NCBI RefSeq assembly: GCF_001612905.1
Contig: NZ_BDBI01000024.1
Location: forward strand, 124,001-188,000
Length of the DNA stretch: 64,000 nucleotides
DNA from: Nocardia ignorata NBRC 108230
GTDB lineage: Bacteria > Actinomycetota > Actinomycetes > Mycobacteriales > Mycobacteriaceae
Direction of reading: 5' to 3'
Made by a program: the position numbers and the translations under genes. The notes beneath the pieces are model-generated. The model saw only the letters and a program-made list of their open reading frames with translations. It did not search any database and was not told the DNA's origin. Within the stretch, counting starts at the first letter, position 1; every line of letters begins with the position of its first letter. Shown in pieces: positions 17,085 through 25,899 of this stretch.

Positions 17085-17102
17085 AGACGACCGGTCGTAT
17101 AT
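17085..17102. promoter_or_regulatory. Operator of the TetR-SDR-tautomerase module, copy 2
   Basis: The same 18-mer as at 16418-16435, with palindrome ACGACCGGTCGT at 17087-17098, directly over a TATATC -10-like box, 16 nt before the SDR gene start. Confidence 0.75.
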
Positions 17103-17117
17103 CGAAAGGATCAGTAG

Positions 17118-17855
17118 ATGACAGCCAAGACGGTCATCGTCACCGGCGCATCCAGTGGAATCGGGCGCGATGTCGCCCGCGCCTTTGTCGACCGCGGGGA
17201 CGCGGTCGTGCTCGGCGGACGCGACGCGGCCAAGCTCGCCGACGTCGCCGCCACCCTGGCCGCCCCGGACCGGGTGGCCACCGTGGTCGGCGATATCGGT
17301 TCGCCCGCAACGGGTGCGGCGTATGTGCGGACCGCGCTGGACCGCTTCGGCCGCGTCGACACGCTGATCAACAGCGCGGGCGTCTTCGGGGCGACACCGT
17401 TCGTCGACGTCACCGAGGACGAGCTCGACCGCTATCTCGACGGCAACCTCAAAGGCACCTACCTCACCACGCAAGCCGTTGTGCGCCAACTGCTCGCCCG
17501 AGGCGGAGGCGGCAGCATCGTCAATATCGGCACGGTGCTCATCGACCACGCGATGACCGGACTACCGGCCTCGGCCGCACTGGTCAGCAAGGGTGGCGTG
17601 CACGCGCTGACCACCAGCCTGGCCGCCGAACTCGCGCCCGCGGGCATCCGGGTGAACGCGGTGGCTCCCGGCATCATCCGCACGCCGCTCTTCGGTGACG
17701 GCGACGAGCGGGCCGCGGCCTCGCTGGCGCTGCTCGACCGCATCGGTGAGGTCGCCGACACCACCGCGGCGGTGCTCTATCTGGCCGACGCCGAGTTCGT
17801 CACCGGTCATATCCTGCCGGTCGACGGCGGTTTCGTGGCCGGTCGGTCGGCCTGA
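17118..17855 (+). CDS. Short-chain dehydrogenase/reductase (SDR)
   Basis: 245 residues of classical SDR form. It has the NAD(P)-binding TGASSGIG, the NSAG motif (LINSAGVFG), a C-terminal DGGF end and the SDR core throughout. The usual YxxxK appears modified: the region after TVLIDHAMTGLPASAALVSKGG has the Lys but Ala-Leu-Val-Ser where Tyr is expected, so classical catalysis may be altered. It is controlled by the TetR operator just upstream and followed by the tautomerase gene after 94 nt. The substrate is unknown. Confidence 0.88.
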   Translation: MTAKTVIVTGASSGIGRDVARAFVDRGDAVVLGGRDAAKLADVAATLAAPDRVATVVGDIGSPATGAAYVRTALDRFGRVDTLINSAGVFGATPFVDVTEDELDRYLDGNLKGTYLTTQAVVRQLLARGGGGSIVNIGTVLIDHAMTGLPASAALVSKGGVHALTTSLAAELAPAGIRVNAVAPGIIRTPLFGDGDERAAASLALLDRIGEVADTTAAVLYLADAEFVTGHILPVDGGFVAGRSA

Positions 17856-17949
17856 ATCTCACGGGATCGGCTCTCCGGCAACGGGTTCGCGCACGCAGCA
17901 GCGCGCTCCCGGCTTTTTCCGCTGCACCCGTCAGGAAAGGAACACGCAC

Positions 17950-18162
17950 ATGCCGTATGTGAATATCAAGGTCACCGACGAAAACGTCACCCCGGAGCAG
18001 AAGTCACAGCTCATCAAGGGCGTCACCGATCTGCTCTTCGACGTGCTCGGCAAGGAACCCGACAGTACCTATGTCGTGATCGACGAAGTGGCGCTGACGG
18101 ATTGGGGTGTGGGCGGGGTGAACGTCGCCGAGTATCGTGCGCAACGAGCGGCGCGGGGCTGA
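17950..18162 (+). CDS. 4-oxalocrotonate tautomerase-family protein
   Basis: 70 residues; the mature protein would start with the catalytic Pro (MPYVNIKVTDENVTPEQK). This length and start are diagnostic for the small 4-OT tautomerases, which use Pro1 to isomerise unsaturated keto acids or dehalogenate acrylates. The ATG at 17950 follows AGGAAAGG. Located third in a TetR-SDR-4OT set, suggesting a small catabolic or detoxification step triggered by the TetR ligand. Confidence 0.88.
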   Translation: MPYVNIKVTDENVTPEQKSQLIKGVTDLLFDVLGKEPDSTYVVIDEVALTDWGVGGVNVAEYRAQRAARG

Positions 18163-18208
18163 GTGACACCGGGCGAGCCGAACGCGATCCCGCGCCTAGG
18201 CTCCCCGG

Positions 18209-18769
18209 TCAGGCCGGACCGGCGAACGGCACCGAGGCGTCGAGTGCGAACCACCCCATCGGGATTCGCCGCGACCGAGTCGAGAAGTAACTGGGGCCGA
18301 GCCACAGATCCGGTTCGATCTCGCGCAGTTCGTCGTAGATCCGCCGGGCGGGCCTGCGCGAACCCACGCGCGGGTCGTCGTAGTCGAACAGCACCGCCGA
18401 CCGGCCGTCGAGCACGGAATCGCCGACCGTCGCCACGAAATTCAGGGCCCGCAACCCACCGAGCAGGCGAAAGACATTGTGTCCCACGGCGACCCCGTCA
18501 CCGACGTGCCGCAACGACTTGCCCACCCAGAAGTACGACGGCCGGGCCATCAGCGGAGCGAGCACCCGCTCGCCGGACCCGGGAAACGACCGCATCGACA
18601 CATCACCGTCGAGCCGTGCGAAATCCGCGGCCGTCGGCTCCGGCGCCTCGGCGAACCGCGCGCCGAACGTCGCGAGCCCCGCCGCCGACAACCGGTCCAG
18701 CCGGGGCCGGTGGTCGGCTGGCCTGCCCACCGGCATCAGACCGTGGGCGGACAGTGGTGTCGGTGTCAT
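18209..18769 (-). CDS. Hypothetical protein next to the polyamine operon
   Basis: 186 residues if started at the ATG at 18769. I do not recognise the family. Visible features: no signal peptide or membrane helix, a central Gly/Val-rich stretch (GDGVAVGHNVFRLLGGLRAL), an acidic/basic region (LFDYDDPRVGSRRPARR) and a C-terminal half with several Trp and Tyr (PDLWLGPSYF, MGWFAL), reminiscent of small beta-barrel ligand-binding proteins. It lies beyond the hairpin terminator of speDE, so it is a separate unit on the same strand. A longer in-frame version would run through that terminator and is unlikely. Confidence 0.6.
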   Translation of the reverse strand: MTPTPLSAHGLMPVGRPADHRPRLDRLSAAGLATFGARFAEAPEPTAADFARLDGDVSMRSFPGSGERVLAPLMARPSYFWVGKSLRHVGDGVAVGHNVFRLLGGLRALNFVATVGDSVLDGRSAVLFDYDDPRVGSRRPARRIYDELREIEPDLWLGPSYFSTRSRRIPMGWFALDASVPFAGPA

Positions 18770-18870
18770 GGGCGGACTCGCTTCTCCCTCGGCGCTTCGC
18801 TCTTCGCATAGTGCCGACAACGGGCGTCCACCCGCACCGGAATCGCGGTATTCGCCGCGGTGGACAACGA

Positions 18871-18909
18871 CGAAGGCGGTGACCCGGACGAACCGGATCA
18901 CCGCCTTCG
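18871..18909 (-). terminator. Terminator hairpin of the polyamine operon
   Basis: 12-bp perfect inverted repeat CGAAGGCGGTGA / TCACCGCCTTCG; its 15-nt loop can extend the stem through CCGG/CCGG. It begins 16 nt after the speDE stop. No U-tract. Confidence 0.7.
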
Positions 18910-18925
18910 GTGTCTTGCACCCAGC

Positions 18926-20140
18926 TCAGCGACGCAAGGCGTACGGCTCGATCGCACCGCGCTCGAGGGCGCGGGCATCGATGGTCTCGGCCTTGTAGGG
19001 GAGCAGGGCCAGGCGATCGGTCATGCCGCGCACCGGGTCCTCGATCTTCTCGTTCAGGCCGAACAGGAAGGTCCACTCGTGCTCGTCGCTGCCGTAGGGC
19101 ACCACGGTGGCGAACTGCTCGTGGAACCGTCCCCACGACCGCTTGAGGGTCTCGTTGCGCCACATCGTCGCGCAGCCGGCCTGGGCCGACAGCACACCGC
19201 CGGGCGCGAGCAGTGCCTTACATCGCGACAGGAACTCCGACTCGTAGAGGCGGTTGTGCTGGGCGTCCTCGACGCGCTCGTCGGGCAGGTCGATGACGAT
19301 CACGTCGTAACGGGTGCCCGCCTCCTGCGCCTTGGCCAGGAAATCCCAGCCGTCGGCGTAGTGCACATGCACCGGACCCTCGCCGCGCACGGCGGCGGCC
19401 AGTTCCTCCGGGGTGTACCCGTAAGGCAGGTGACGGGCGCACAGCTCGACCTCGCGCTGGTCGATGTCGACGTGGTCGACGTGGGTCGCCCCGGCCGCCA
19501 CCGACATCTGCGAGGCCACACCCTCACCGGAACCGATGATGAGCACCCGGTCCAGCTTCTCCGCCAGCACGAACGCCGGGACCATCATGGCCTCGTGGTA
19601 GGTGACCTGGGAGAACTCGGTGGACTGGCGGTCGTCGTCGGAGAACAGGGAGATGCCCTGGTCGGTCCGCGCGATCACCATGTGCTGGTACGGGGTGTTG
19701 GTGTCGACGATCACCTCGTGCAGATCCCAGATCCGGGTCAGGCCGTCGCCCACCGGTTCGTAGATCTTCTCGGCACCGTGGCCGCGCTGGACGACCTTCA
19801 TGCGAACTTCCTTGGGAGACAACTTGTCTCGCAGAAGTTCCACGGCCTTCGTCGCGCCCGCACCGATGCTGCCGCAGGTGAAGACGTCGACGAAGATCTC
19901 GCCGGACTCCGGATAGGTGTGAATCGAGGCGTGGGACTCCGACAACAGCGCGAGGACGGTCACCCCCTGCGGTTCGAACTTTTTGTGAACGACATCGCAG
20001 ATGGTGACGCCCGCCGCGATCAGAGACTCACGCAACGCCGATTCGAGTCGTTCGAGATCGTCACACAGGTCTGTGTCGACACCACCGAACTCGGCCAGCA
20101 CATGCCAGCCGGTGAATTCCGCCGTCATGGGCAAACTCAC
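18926..20140 (-). CDS. Fused S-adenosylmethionine decarboxylase / spermidine synthase (SpeD-SpeE)
   Basis: 404 residues. Residues ~1-130 are a bacterial class 1b AdoMet decarboxylase: the self-processing site SESHASIHTYPE (cleavage before Ser69, which becomes the pyruvoyl group) and the Cys89 region DVFTCGS are intact. Residues ~150-395 are a spermidine synthase with YQHMVI, FSQVTYHEAMMVP and the SAM-binding VLIIGSGEG. One chain would make decarboxylated AdoMet and use it on putrescine. The GTG start at 20140 overlaps the upstream decarboxylase stop (GTGA), supporting coupling; ATG 20128 is an alternative. Confidence 0.9.
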   Translation of the reverse strand: MSLPMTAEFTGWHVLAEFGGVDTDLCDDLERLESALRESLIAAGVTICDVVHKKFEPQGVTVLALLSESHASIHTYPESGEIFVDVFTCGSIGAGATKAVELLRDKLSPKEVRMKVVQRGHGAEKIYEPVGDGLTRIWDLHEVIVDTNTPYQHMVIARTDQGISLFSDDDRQSTEFSQVTYHEAMMVPAFVLAEKLDRVLIIGSGEGVASQMSVAAGATHVDHVDIDQREVELCARHLPYGYTPEELAAAVRGEGPVHVHYADGWDFLAKAQEAGTRYDVIVIDLPDERVEDAQHNRLYESEFLSRCKALLAPGGVLSAQAGCATMWRNETLKRSWGRFHEQFATVVPYGSDEHEWTFLFGLNEKIEDPVRGMTDRLALLPYKAETIDARALERGAIEPYALRR

Positions 20141-21252
20141 TCTCGCTCAGCGCCCGAGACATGAACGGTCAAGGGCGGAAAACCATTGAAGGACACCGAC
20201 GAATAACTCGCGGTATAGGCGCCGGTGTCGAGAATCTGGATCTGATCACCGGCTCGCAACGTGGTCGGCAGAAGGACCTTCGTGCGTTGATACAGTACAT
20301 CGTCGCCGTCGCAGGTCGGACCCGCGACCACCGCCTCGCCCACCGGATCGCCGTCGCGATCGGTGACGAAACGGTAGGCGATGTACTCGTTCTCCGTCTC
20401 GGCCATACCGTTGTATCGGCCGATGTCGAGATACACCCAGCGCCGCCCGTCCGGCGCGAAACGCACGCCGACGACCTCGGCGTGGATGGTGCCCGCGTTA
20501 CCGACCAGGGCACGCCCCGGTTCCACGATCAGCTCGACCGACGCGGGCAGGAATTCGGCCGCGGCCTGCGCCGCGGCGGCCGCGATCGCACCCGGTTCGG
20601 GCGCCGATTCGGCATAGGAGATGGGCAGGCCGCCGCCGATGTTCACCGCGGCGACGTGAATGTCCTTGTCCGCCAAGGCCTTCACGATCTCACCGGCCTG
20701 CTCGATACCGATCCGCCAGGCGGCCGGATCGAGCTGCTGGGAGCCCACATGGAAGTACGGGCCACCGACACGCAGACCCAGATCGCGCGCCCGTACGAGC
20801 AACCGCAGGGCCTCGCCGGGCGCGCACCCGAACTTGGTGCCGAACGGGGTGCGCGACTCCGGTGCCGAGGACAGGAACCGGCACTCCACCTCCGCGCCGG
20901 GCGCGTGCTCGGCGATGCGCTCGAGATCGTCCTCGGTGTCGAAGGCGAACCGGCGCACACCGGCGGCGTGGGCGTAGGCGATGTGGGCGGCCTTCTTGAT
21001 CGGATTGCCGTAGCAGAGCTTGTCGGCCGCGATGCCGAGGCGCACGCACTGATCGATCTCACCGACACTGGCGACGTCGAACTCGGCGCCCTCGGCGTCG
21101 AGCAGGCTCAGCAACTCGTCGACGGGAGCCGCTTTCACCGCGTACCTGATCCGGGTGCCCTGCTCGCGCTGCGCCGAGACGGCGGCGGCGAGGGTTCGGT
21201 AGTTGGCACGTACCCGCTCGGGGTAGATGACAAGGTACGGGGATTCGGGCAT
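20137..21252 (-). CDS. Type III PLP decarboxylase, ornithine/lysine decarboxylase-like
   Basis: 371 residues, alanine-racemase-fold decarboxylase. Key residues are PLP Lys40 (RYAVKAAP), the Gly-rich VNIGGGLP, the phosphate-binding EPGRALVG, and the ODC signature GPTCDGDDV holding the catalytic Cys. The absence of a long inserted domain argues against biosynthetic arginine decarboxylase. With the fused SpeD-SpeE immediately downstream (GTGA overlap), ornithine to putrescine is the most economical reaction; lysine to cadaverine cannot be excluded. ATG start at 21252. Confidence 0.9.
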   Translation of the reverse strand: MPESPYLVIYPERVRANYRTLAAAVSAQREQGTRIRYAVKAAPVDELLSLLDAEGAEFDVASVGEIDQCVRLGIAADKLCYGNPIKKAAHIAYAHAAGVRRFAFDTEDDLERIAEHAPGAEVECRFLSSAPESRTPFGTKFGCAPGEALRLLVRARDLGLRVGGPYFHVGSQQLDPAAWRIGIEQAGEIVKALADKDIHVAAVNIGGGLPISYAESAPEPGAIAAAAAQAAAEFLPASVELIVEPGRALVGNAGTIHAEVVGVRFAPDGRRWVYLDIGRYNGMAETENEYIAYRFVTDRDGDPVGEAVVAGPTCDGDDVLYQRTKVLLPTTLRAGDQIQILDTGAYTASYSSVSFNGFPPLTVHVSGAERE

Positions 21253-21355
21253 AGTTGAACTTTCGGTCGGCGGCCGGGAGAGACTATCAGCGGCGCCTAC
21301 CCAACAACGAATCCGTCAAACATTCGTCATATTGGTCATATCGATCGGGTATGAC

Positions 21356-23863
21356 TCAGCCCGGCGCTACCGTGACCTCGTCGAACACCACCTCGCCCGC
21401 GGCGTCGGACTCCTCGAGATCCACGATCGCCGTCAGCGCCCACCCGTGATCGCCCGCCGGGTCGTCGATCACCTGGCGCACGTGCCAGAAACCGGGCCGC
21501 TGCTCCACCCGGAACAGCTGCGGGCCGCGCGCGTCGGGGCCCGTGCCGATGGACTCGTACTCCTCGAAATAGGGCGCGAACTCCTCGGCCCAGTCGGGGC
21601 CCGTCCCGAGCTGATCCAGCTCGTACCAACGCTGCCGCGAGGCCAGCTCCACCCGGCGGAACATGGCGTTGCGCACCATGATCCGGAAGGCGCGTTCGTT
21701 GGCCGAGATCGGGCGCACCTGTTCGGCGCCGAAGGCGACCTGGTCGGTGTCGATCTCGGCGCCGGGGTTGGTGAGCTGTTCCCATTCGTCGAGCAGGCTC
21801 GAATCGACCTGGCGGATCAGTTCGCCGAGCCATTCGGTGAGGTCGTCGAGTTCCTCCGTGCGCGCCGCGTCGGGCACGGTGCGGCGCAGCGCGCGATAGG
21901 CGTCGGCCAGGTAGCGCAGCACCACACCTTCGGAGCGGGTCAGCTCGTAGAAAGAGATGAGTTCGGCGAAGGTCATCGCGCGCTCGATCATGTCGCGCAC
22001 CACCGACTTCGGTGACGGCGCGAACTCCGACACCCACGGGTGCCCGGCCCGGTAGGTCTCGAACGCGGGCTCGATCAGGTCGGCGAGCGGCTTGGGCCAG
22101 GTCACTTCCTCTAGCAGCTCCATGCGCTCCTCGTATTCGATGCCGTCGGCCTTCATCTCGGCCACGGCGGCGCCGCGCGCCTTGTGCTGCTGGGCCATCA
22201 GCAGCTGCCGCGGATCCTCGAGCGTCGCCTCGATCAGGGACACGACATCGAGTGTGTAGGTGGGGCTTTCGCGGTCGAGCAGCTCGAACGCGGCGAGCGC
22301 GAACGGCGACAGTGGCTGATCGAGCGCGAAGTCGCGTTGCAGGTCGACGGTGAGCCGGGCCATCCGGCCCTTGGCGTCCGGCTCGGAGAGTTGTTGCACC
22401 ACACCGGCATCGCGCAGCGAACGGTAGAGGCGAATGGCGCGCAGGATGTGTTTGCGCTGGGCCGGGCGCGGTTCGTGATTGTCCTCGAGCAGGTGCCGCA
22501 TGGCGTAGAAGCAGTTGCCCGGCCGGGCGATGACATTGAGCAGCATCGAGTTGGTCACCGCGAAACGCGACACCATCGGTTCGGGCTGCGCGGCGACCAA
22601 CCGGTCGAACGTCTCCTCGCTCCAGGACACGAACCCCTCGGGGGGCTTGCGGCGCTGCACCTTTCGCTGCTTCTTCGGGTCGTCGCCCGCCTTGGCGATC
22701 AGGCGCGCGTTCTCCACCTCGTGCTCGGGGGCTTGGACGACAACGGTGCCCATGGTGTCGAATCCGGCGCGTCCGGCACGTCCGGCGATCTGATGGAACT
22801 CGCGGGCCTTGAGCCTGCGGGTGCGCACACCGTCGTATTTGGTCAGTCCGGTCAGCAGCACGGTGCGGATCGGCACGTTGATCCCGACGCCGAGGGTGTC
22901 GGTGCCGCACACCACCTTCAGCAAGCCCTCCTGGGCGAGCTTCTCCACCAGCCTGCGGTATTTGGGCAGCATGCCCGCGTGGTGCACGCCGATACCGTGG
23001 CGGATCAGCCGCGAGAGGGTCTTGCCGAAACCGGAGGCGAACCGGAAGTCGCCGATCGCGGCGGCGATGGCGTCCTTCTCGGCGCGGGAGGCGAAGTTCA
23101 CACTGGTCAGCGCCTGCGCGCGTTCCAGGGCGGCGGCCTGGGTGAAGTGGACGACGTACACCGGGGCCTGGTGGGTGGTGACCAGTTCCTCGAGGGTTTC
23201 AGTGATGGGGGTGCGCACGTACGAGAACGTCAGCGGCACCGGGCGTTCGGTGCCCGCCACCACGGCGGTCGGCCTGCCGGTGCGCTGCTCGAGGTCGGTG
23301 GCGAAGAAATCCACCTCGCCCAACGTGGCCGACATCAAGAGGAATTGGGCGCGGGGCAGTTCGATGATCGGCACCTGCCAGGCCCAGCCACGGTCCGGAT
23401 CGGCGTAGAAATGGAACTCGTCCATCACCACCTGACCCACCTCGGCGGCGGCGCCCTCGCGCAGCGCCAGATTCGCCAGGATCTCGGCGGTGGCGCAGAT
23501 GATCGGCGCGTCGGCGTTCACGGCCGCGTCACCGGTGACCATGCCGACGTTCTCGGCGCCGAACACCTCGCACAGCGCGAAGAACTTCTCGCTCACCAGC
23601 GCCTTGATGGGTGCGGTGTAGTAGCTGCGCTGCCCGTTGGCCATGGCGAACAGGTGCGCGCCGACCGCGACCAGGGACTTACCGGAACCGGTCGGGGTCG
23701 CCAGAATGACATTGGACCCCGACGCCAGCTCCATCAGCGCCTCGTCCTGCGCCGGATACAGGGTGGTGCCCTGCTCGGCGGCCCACAGCGCGAACGACTC
23801 GTAGAGCGCGTCGGCGTCGGTACCGGGAATTTCGAGCAGGTCGGTCAGATCCACTCCGACCAC
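21356..23863 (-). CDS. DEAD/DEAH-box helicase with DUF3516 C-terminal domain (Ski2/Mtr4-like)
   Basis: 835 residues. The helicase core has Walker A TPTGSGKSL, a DExH-type box MDEFHFY, the SAT motif LLMSATLG, and motif VI in QIAGRAGRAGFDT. The order and HQIAGRAGR form resemble Ski2-like RNA/DNA helicases. The C-terminal ~400 residues correspond to DUF3516, seen in actinobacteria. Likely nucleic-acid remodelling in the cytoplasm; specific substrates are unknown. GTG start at 23863. The PAC2 gene is 30 nt upstream on the same strand and probably co-transcribed. Confidence 0.92.
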   Translation of the reverse strand: MVGVDLTDLLEIPGTDADALYESFALWAAEQGTTLYPAQDEALMELASGSNVILATPTGSGKSLVAVGAHLFAMANGQRSYYTAPIKALVSEKFFALCEVFGAENVGMVTGDAAVNADAPIICATAEILANLALREGAAAEVGQVVMDEFHFYADPDRGWAWQVPIIELPRAQFLLMSATLGEVDFFATDLEQRTGRPTAVVAGTERPVPLTFSYVRTPITETLEELVTTHQAPVYVVHFTQAAALERAQALTSVNFASRAEKDAIAAAIGDFRFASGFGKTLSRLIRHGIGVHHAGMLPKYRRLVEKLAQEGLLKVVCGTDTLGVGINVPIRTVLLTGLTKYDGVRTRRLKAREFHQIAGRAGRAGFDTMGTVVVQAPEHEVENARLIAKAGDDPKKQRKVQRRKPPEGFVSWSEETFDRLVAAQPEPMVSRFAVTNSMLLNVIARPGNCFYAMRHLLEDNHEPRPAQRKHILRAIRLYRSLRDAGVVQQLSEPDAKGRMARLTVDLQRDFALDQPLSPFALAAFELLDRESPTYTLDVVSLIEATLEDPRQLLMAQQHKARGAAVAEMKADGIEYEERMELLEEVTWPKPLADLIEPAFETYRAGHPWVSEFAPSPKSVVRDMIERAMTFAELISFYELTRSEGVVLRYLADAYRALRRTVPDAARTEELDDLTEWLGELIRQVDSSLLDEWEQLTNPGAEIDTDQVAFGAEQVRPISANERAFRIMVRNAMFRRVELASRQRWYELDQLGTGPDWAEEFAPYFEEYESIGTGPDARGPQLFRVEQRPGFWHVRQVIDDPAGDHGWALTAIVDLEESDAAGEVVFDEVTVAPG

Positions 23864-23893
23864 CCTAGTGGTCGGGTGCGGTGCGACCGTGCG

Positions 23894-24829
23894 TCAGTCC
23901 CGTCCGGTGTCGTCGTAGCCGCCCTGCTCGGCCAGGAAACGCTCGAACTCGGCGCCGAGCTCCTCGCCGCTCGGCAGTTCGCCGTCGCCGGCCAGCAGGC
24001 TGGACTGGCGTTCCTGGGCGGTGACGAAGCTGTCGTACTGGCGTTCCAGCGCCGCGACGACCGTCTCCACCTCCTCGTTGCCCGCGATGTGCTCGGCGAC
24101 CTGTTCGCGCACCCGCGCGGCCGCCTCGCCGAGTGCGGCGAGCGGCAGCTCGAGACCGGTGTTGTCGGCGACGCTCTCGAGCAGGGTCTGGGCGGCCTCG
24201 GGGTAGTCGGTCTGGGCGAGGTAGTGCGGCACGTGCACGGAGAACCCGAGCGATTCGTGGCCGTGCTGGGCCATCCGGAACTCGAGCAGCGACGACGCGC
24301 TGCCGGGCACCTGCAGCTCACCCGGCCAGCGCTGATGCTCTCCGAGCAGCGACCGGTCCGAGGAATGCGCGGTGACACCGAGCGGGCGGGTGTGCGGGAT
24401 CGCCATCGGGATCGCCGACAGGCCGATCGTGCGGCGCACACCGAGCTGTTCGGCCAGCAGCCGCACGGCGGTGGTGAACTTCTCCCAGCGCAGATCCGGT
24501 TCGAGACCGGCCAGCAGCAGGAACGGGGTGCCCGCCGTGTCGCGCAACGCCCACAGGTTCAGTTCGGGCTCGGCGTAATCGGCGAAATGATCGGTCTTGA
24601 ACGTCATCAGGGGACGGCGCGACCGGTAGTCGAGCAGCTCGTCCACGTCGAACGACGCGACCAGTTCCGACTCCAGGCTCTCGCGCAGGTGCGTCGTTGC
24701 CAGGCGCACCGCGTGGCCGGCGTCGGTGAAACCTTCCAGCCCGTGCACCAGCACGGGACCGGCGCCGTCGTCCGCGGACAACTGCGGTGCCGGGAACTCC
24801 AGTTCGTACATATGCGACTGGTCATCCAT
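23894..24829 (-). CDS. PAC2-family (proteasome assembly chaperone 2-like) protein
   Basis: 311 residues. The PAC2 fold is suggested by the N-terminal VLVHGLEGFTDAGHAV, the LLLAGLEPDLRWEKF segment, GLSAIPMAIPHTRP, and VHVPHYLAQTDYPEAA. Members are widespread in actinobacteria, where their job is unsettled; an M. tuberculosis homologue (Rv2714, from memory) lies in the same neighbourhood. The C-terminal tail is acidic and Gln-rich. Start ATG at 24829, decided by an AAGGAG site; the longer ORF upstream lacks family similarity. Confidence 0.9.
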   Translation of the reverse strand: MDDQSHMYELEFPAPQLSADDGAGPVLVHGLEGFTDAGHAVRLATTHLRESLESELVASFDVDELLDYRSRRPLMTFKTDHFADYAEPELNLWALRDTAGTPFLLLAGLEPDLRWEKFTTAVRLLAEQLGVRRTIGLSAIPMAIPHTRPLGVTAHSSDRSLLGEHQRWPGELQVPGSASSLLEFRMAQHGHESLGFSVHVPHYLAQTDYPEAAQTLLESVADNTGLELPLAALGEAAARVREQVAEHIAGNEEVETVVAALERQYDSFVTAQERQSSLLAGDGELPSGEELGAEFERFLAEQGGYDDTGRD

Positions 24830-25022
24830 CGCGTTTCTCCTTCCTGCGCGGTCCACCAACGCTCGCGGCGGGGGAGGCTCGTCCATTGTCCCCCATGCGA
24901 GCACGACCGACGCACACGGCCGGAGGACGGCTCATCCTGCTTCCAACAGCCGCACGCGCCCCGGCATTCCCTTCGGCGTGGCGCGCGGCGACCGCTCGGT
25001 CCGGTGGGGCACAGTGAAAGGT

Positions 25023-25751
25023 GTGAACGTGGCGCGCACCTCGCTCAGCAGGGCCGTTCCGACGACGGCTGGTCGTCGGCGAGTCGCGGCCTGTGCCGTG
25101 CTGATGGCGGGGACGCTGACCGGGTGTGCCGAGGCGGTGAGCGGCATCCCGGTCGCCGAGAGCGCCACCTCGATGCACCATGTCGAGGCCGCTCCCGCCG
25201 ATCTGCTGCCCGACCCACACGAGTTCCCGTCCGCCTATCCGGCGGTCGTGCTCACGCCGCAGGCCGCCTCGGCAGCGGCGGGGGATCTGGACGGCGTCGG
25301 GATGGGTGCGACCGTGAGCCCGGTCGAATGCACGCCGCCGGAGTCCGAGCCCGGTGCCGAGCCGCCCGCGGTGGCGGTGGGGACCGACGAGGCGAGCCGG
25401 GCCAGTCTCACCGTCGAACTGTCGCGGACCACCGAACTGCTCGCGCGGATGCGTGACCGATTACGGGCCTGCGAACAGATCCGGGTGAGCCGGGCGGGAG
25501 CGGGGTCGACCGTCACCACCGAGGTCTCCGCGCACGTACCGGCCGGTGCCGACGAGGCGATGACCTTGCGGCGCAGCGTGATTCCGGATGTCGGTGGGGC
25601 CGGACTGACACAGACCATGTACACCTCGGTCGGGCGCGTCGGCGACATCCGGATCACCGTGACCTCGATGACCTTCGGCGCGGGCGAACCGGACAAAGCC
25701 GCCGTCGACGAGCTGTTCGCCACGGCCGTGCACTCCGTACGCACGCGCTGA
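25023..25751 (+). CDS. Putative secreted lipoprotein
   Basis: 242 residues from the GTG at 25023. An N-terminal Arg-rich stretch precedes a hydrophobic segment (VAACAVLMAGTLTGCAEA) ending in a clear lipobox, LTGC, so the mature protein should be acylated at that Cys and anchored to the membrane outer face. The rest is a soluble domain with two further Cys (VECTPPE, RACEQI), possibly a disulphide; it resembles small actinobacterial lipoproteins of the DUF5642 kind, but this is tentative. A second GTG at 25029 has slightly better spacing to AAAGG. Confidence 0.72.
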   Translation: MNVARTSLSRAVPTTAGRRRVAACAVLMAGTLTGCAEAVSGIPVAESATSMHHVEAAPADLLPDPHEFPSAYPAVVLTPQAASAAAGDLDGVGMGATVSPVECTPPESEPGAEPPAVAVGTDEASRASLTVELSRTTELLARMRDRLRACEQIRVSRAGAGSTVTTEVSAHVPAGADEAMTLRRSVIPDVGGAGLTQTMYTSVGRVGDIRITVTSMTFGAGEPDKAAVDELFATAVHSVRTR

Positions 25752-25899
25752 TCGGCCGTTACCACGCGGCACCGACATCTCCGGTACGCCCGGACCCGCG
25801 CCCGCGGTGGTTGTGCACAGGTTCGCCGCTGTGCACAGGGCGGCGATAAGCCCAGGTCGCGCCGGCGGTGCCGGGACGGCGGGCGAGGACGCTCGAGCC

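Noticed and set aside
22184..25456. 1,090-codon plus-strand open frame opposite the DUF3516 helicase and PAC2 genes
   Set aside because: Shadow of minus-strand genes; no motif, and composition is typical of antisense GC-rich frames.
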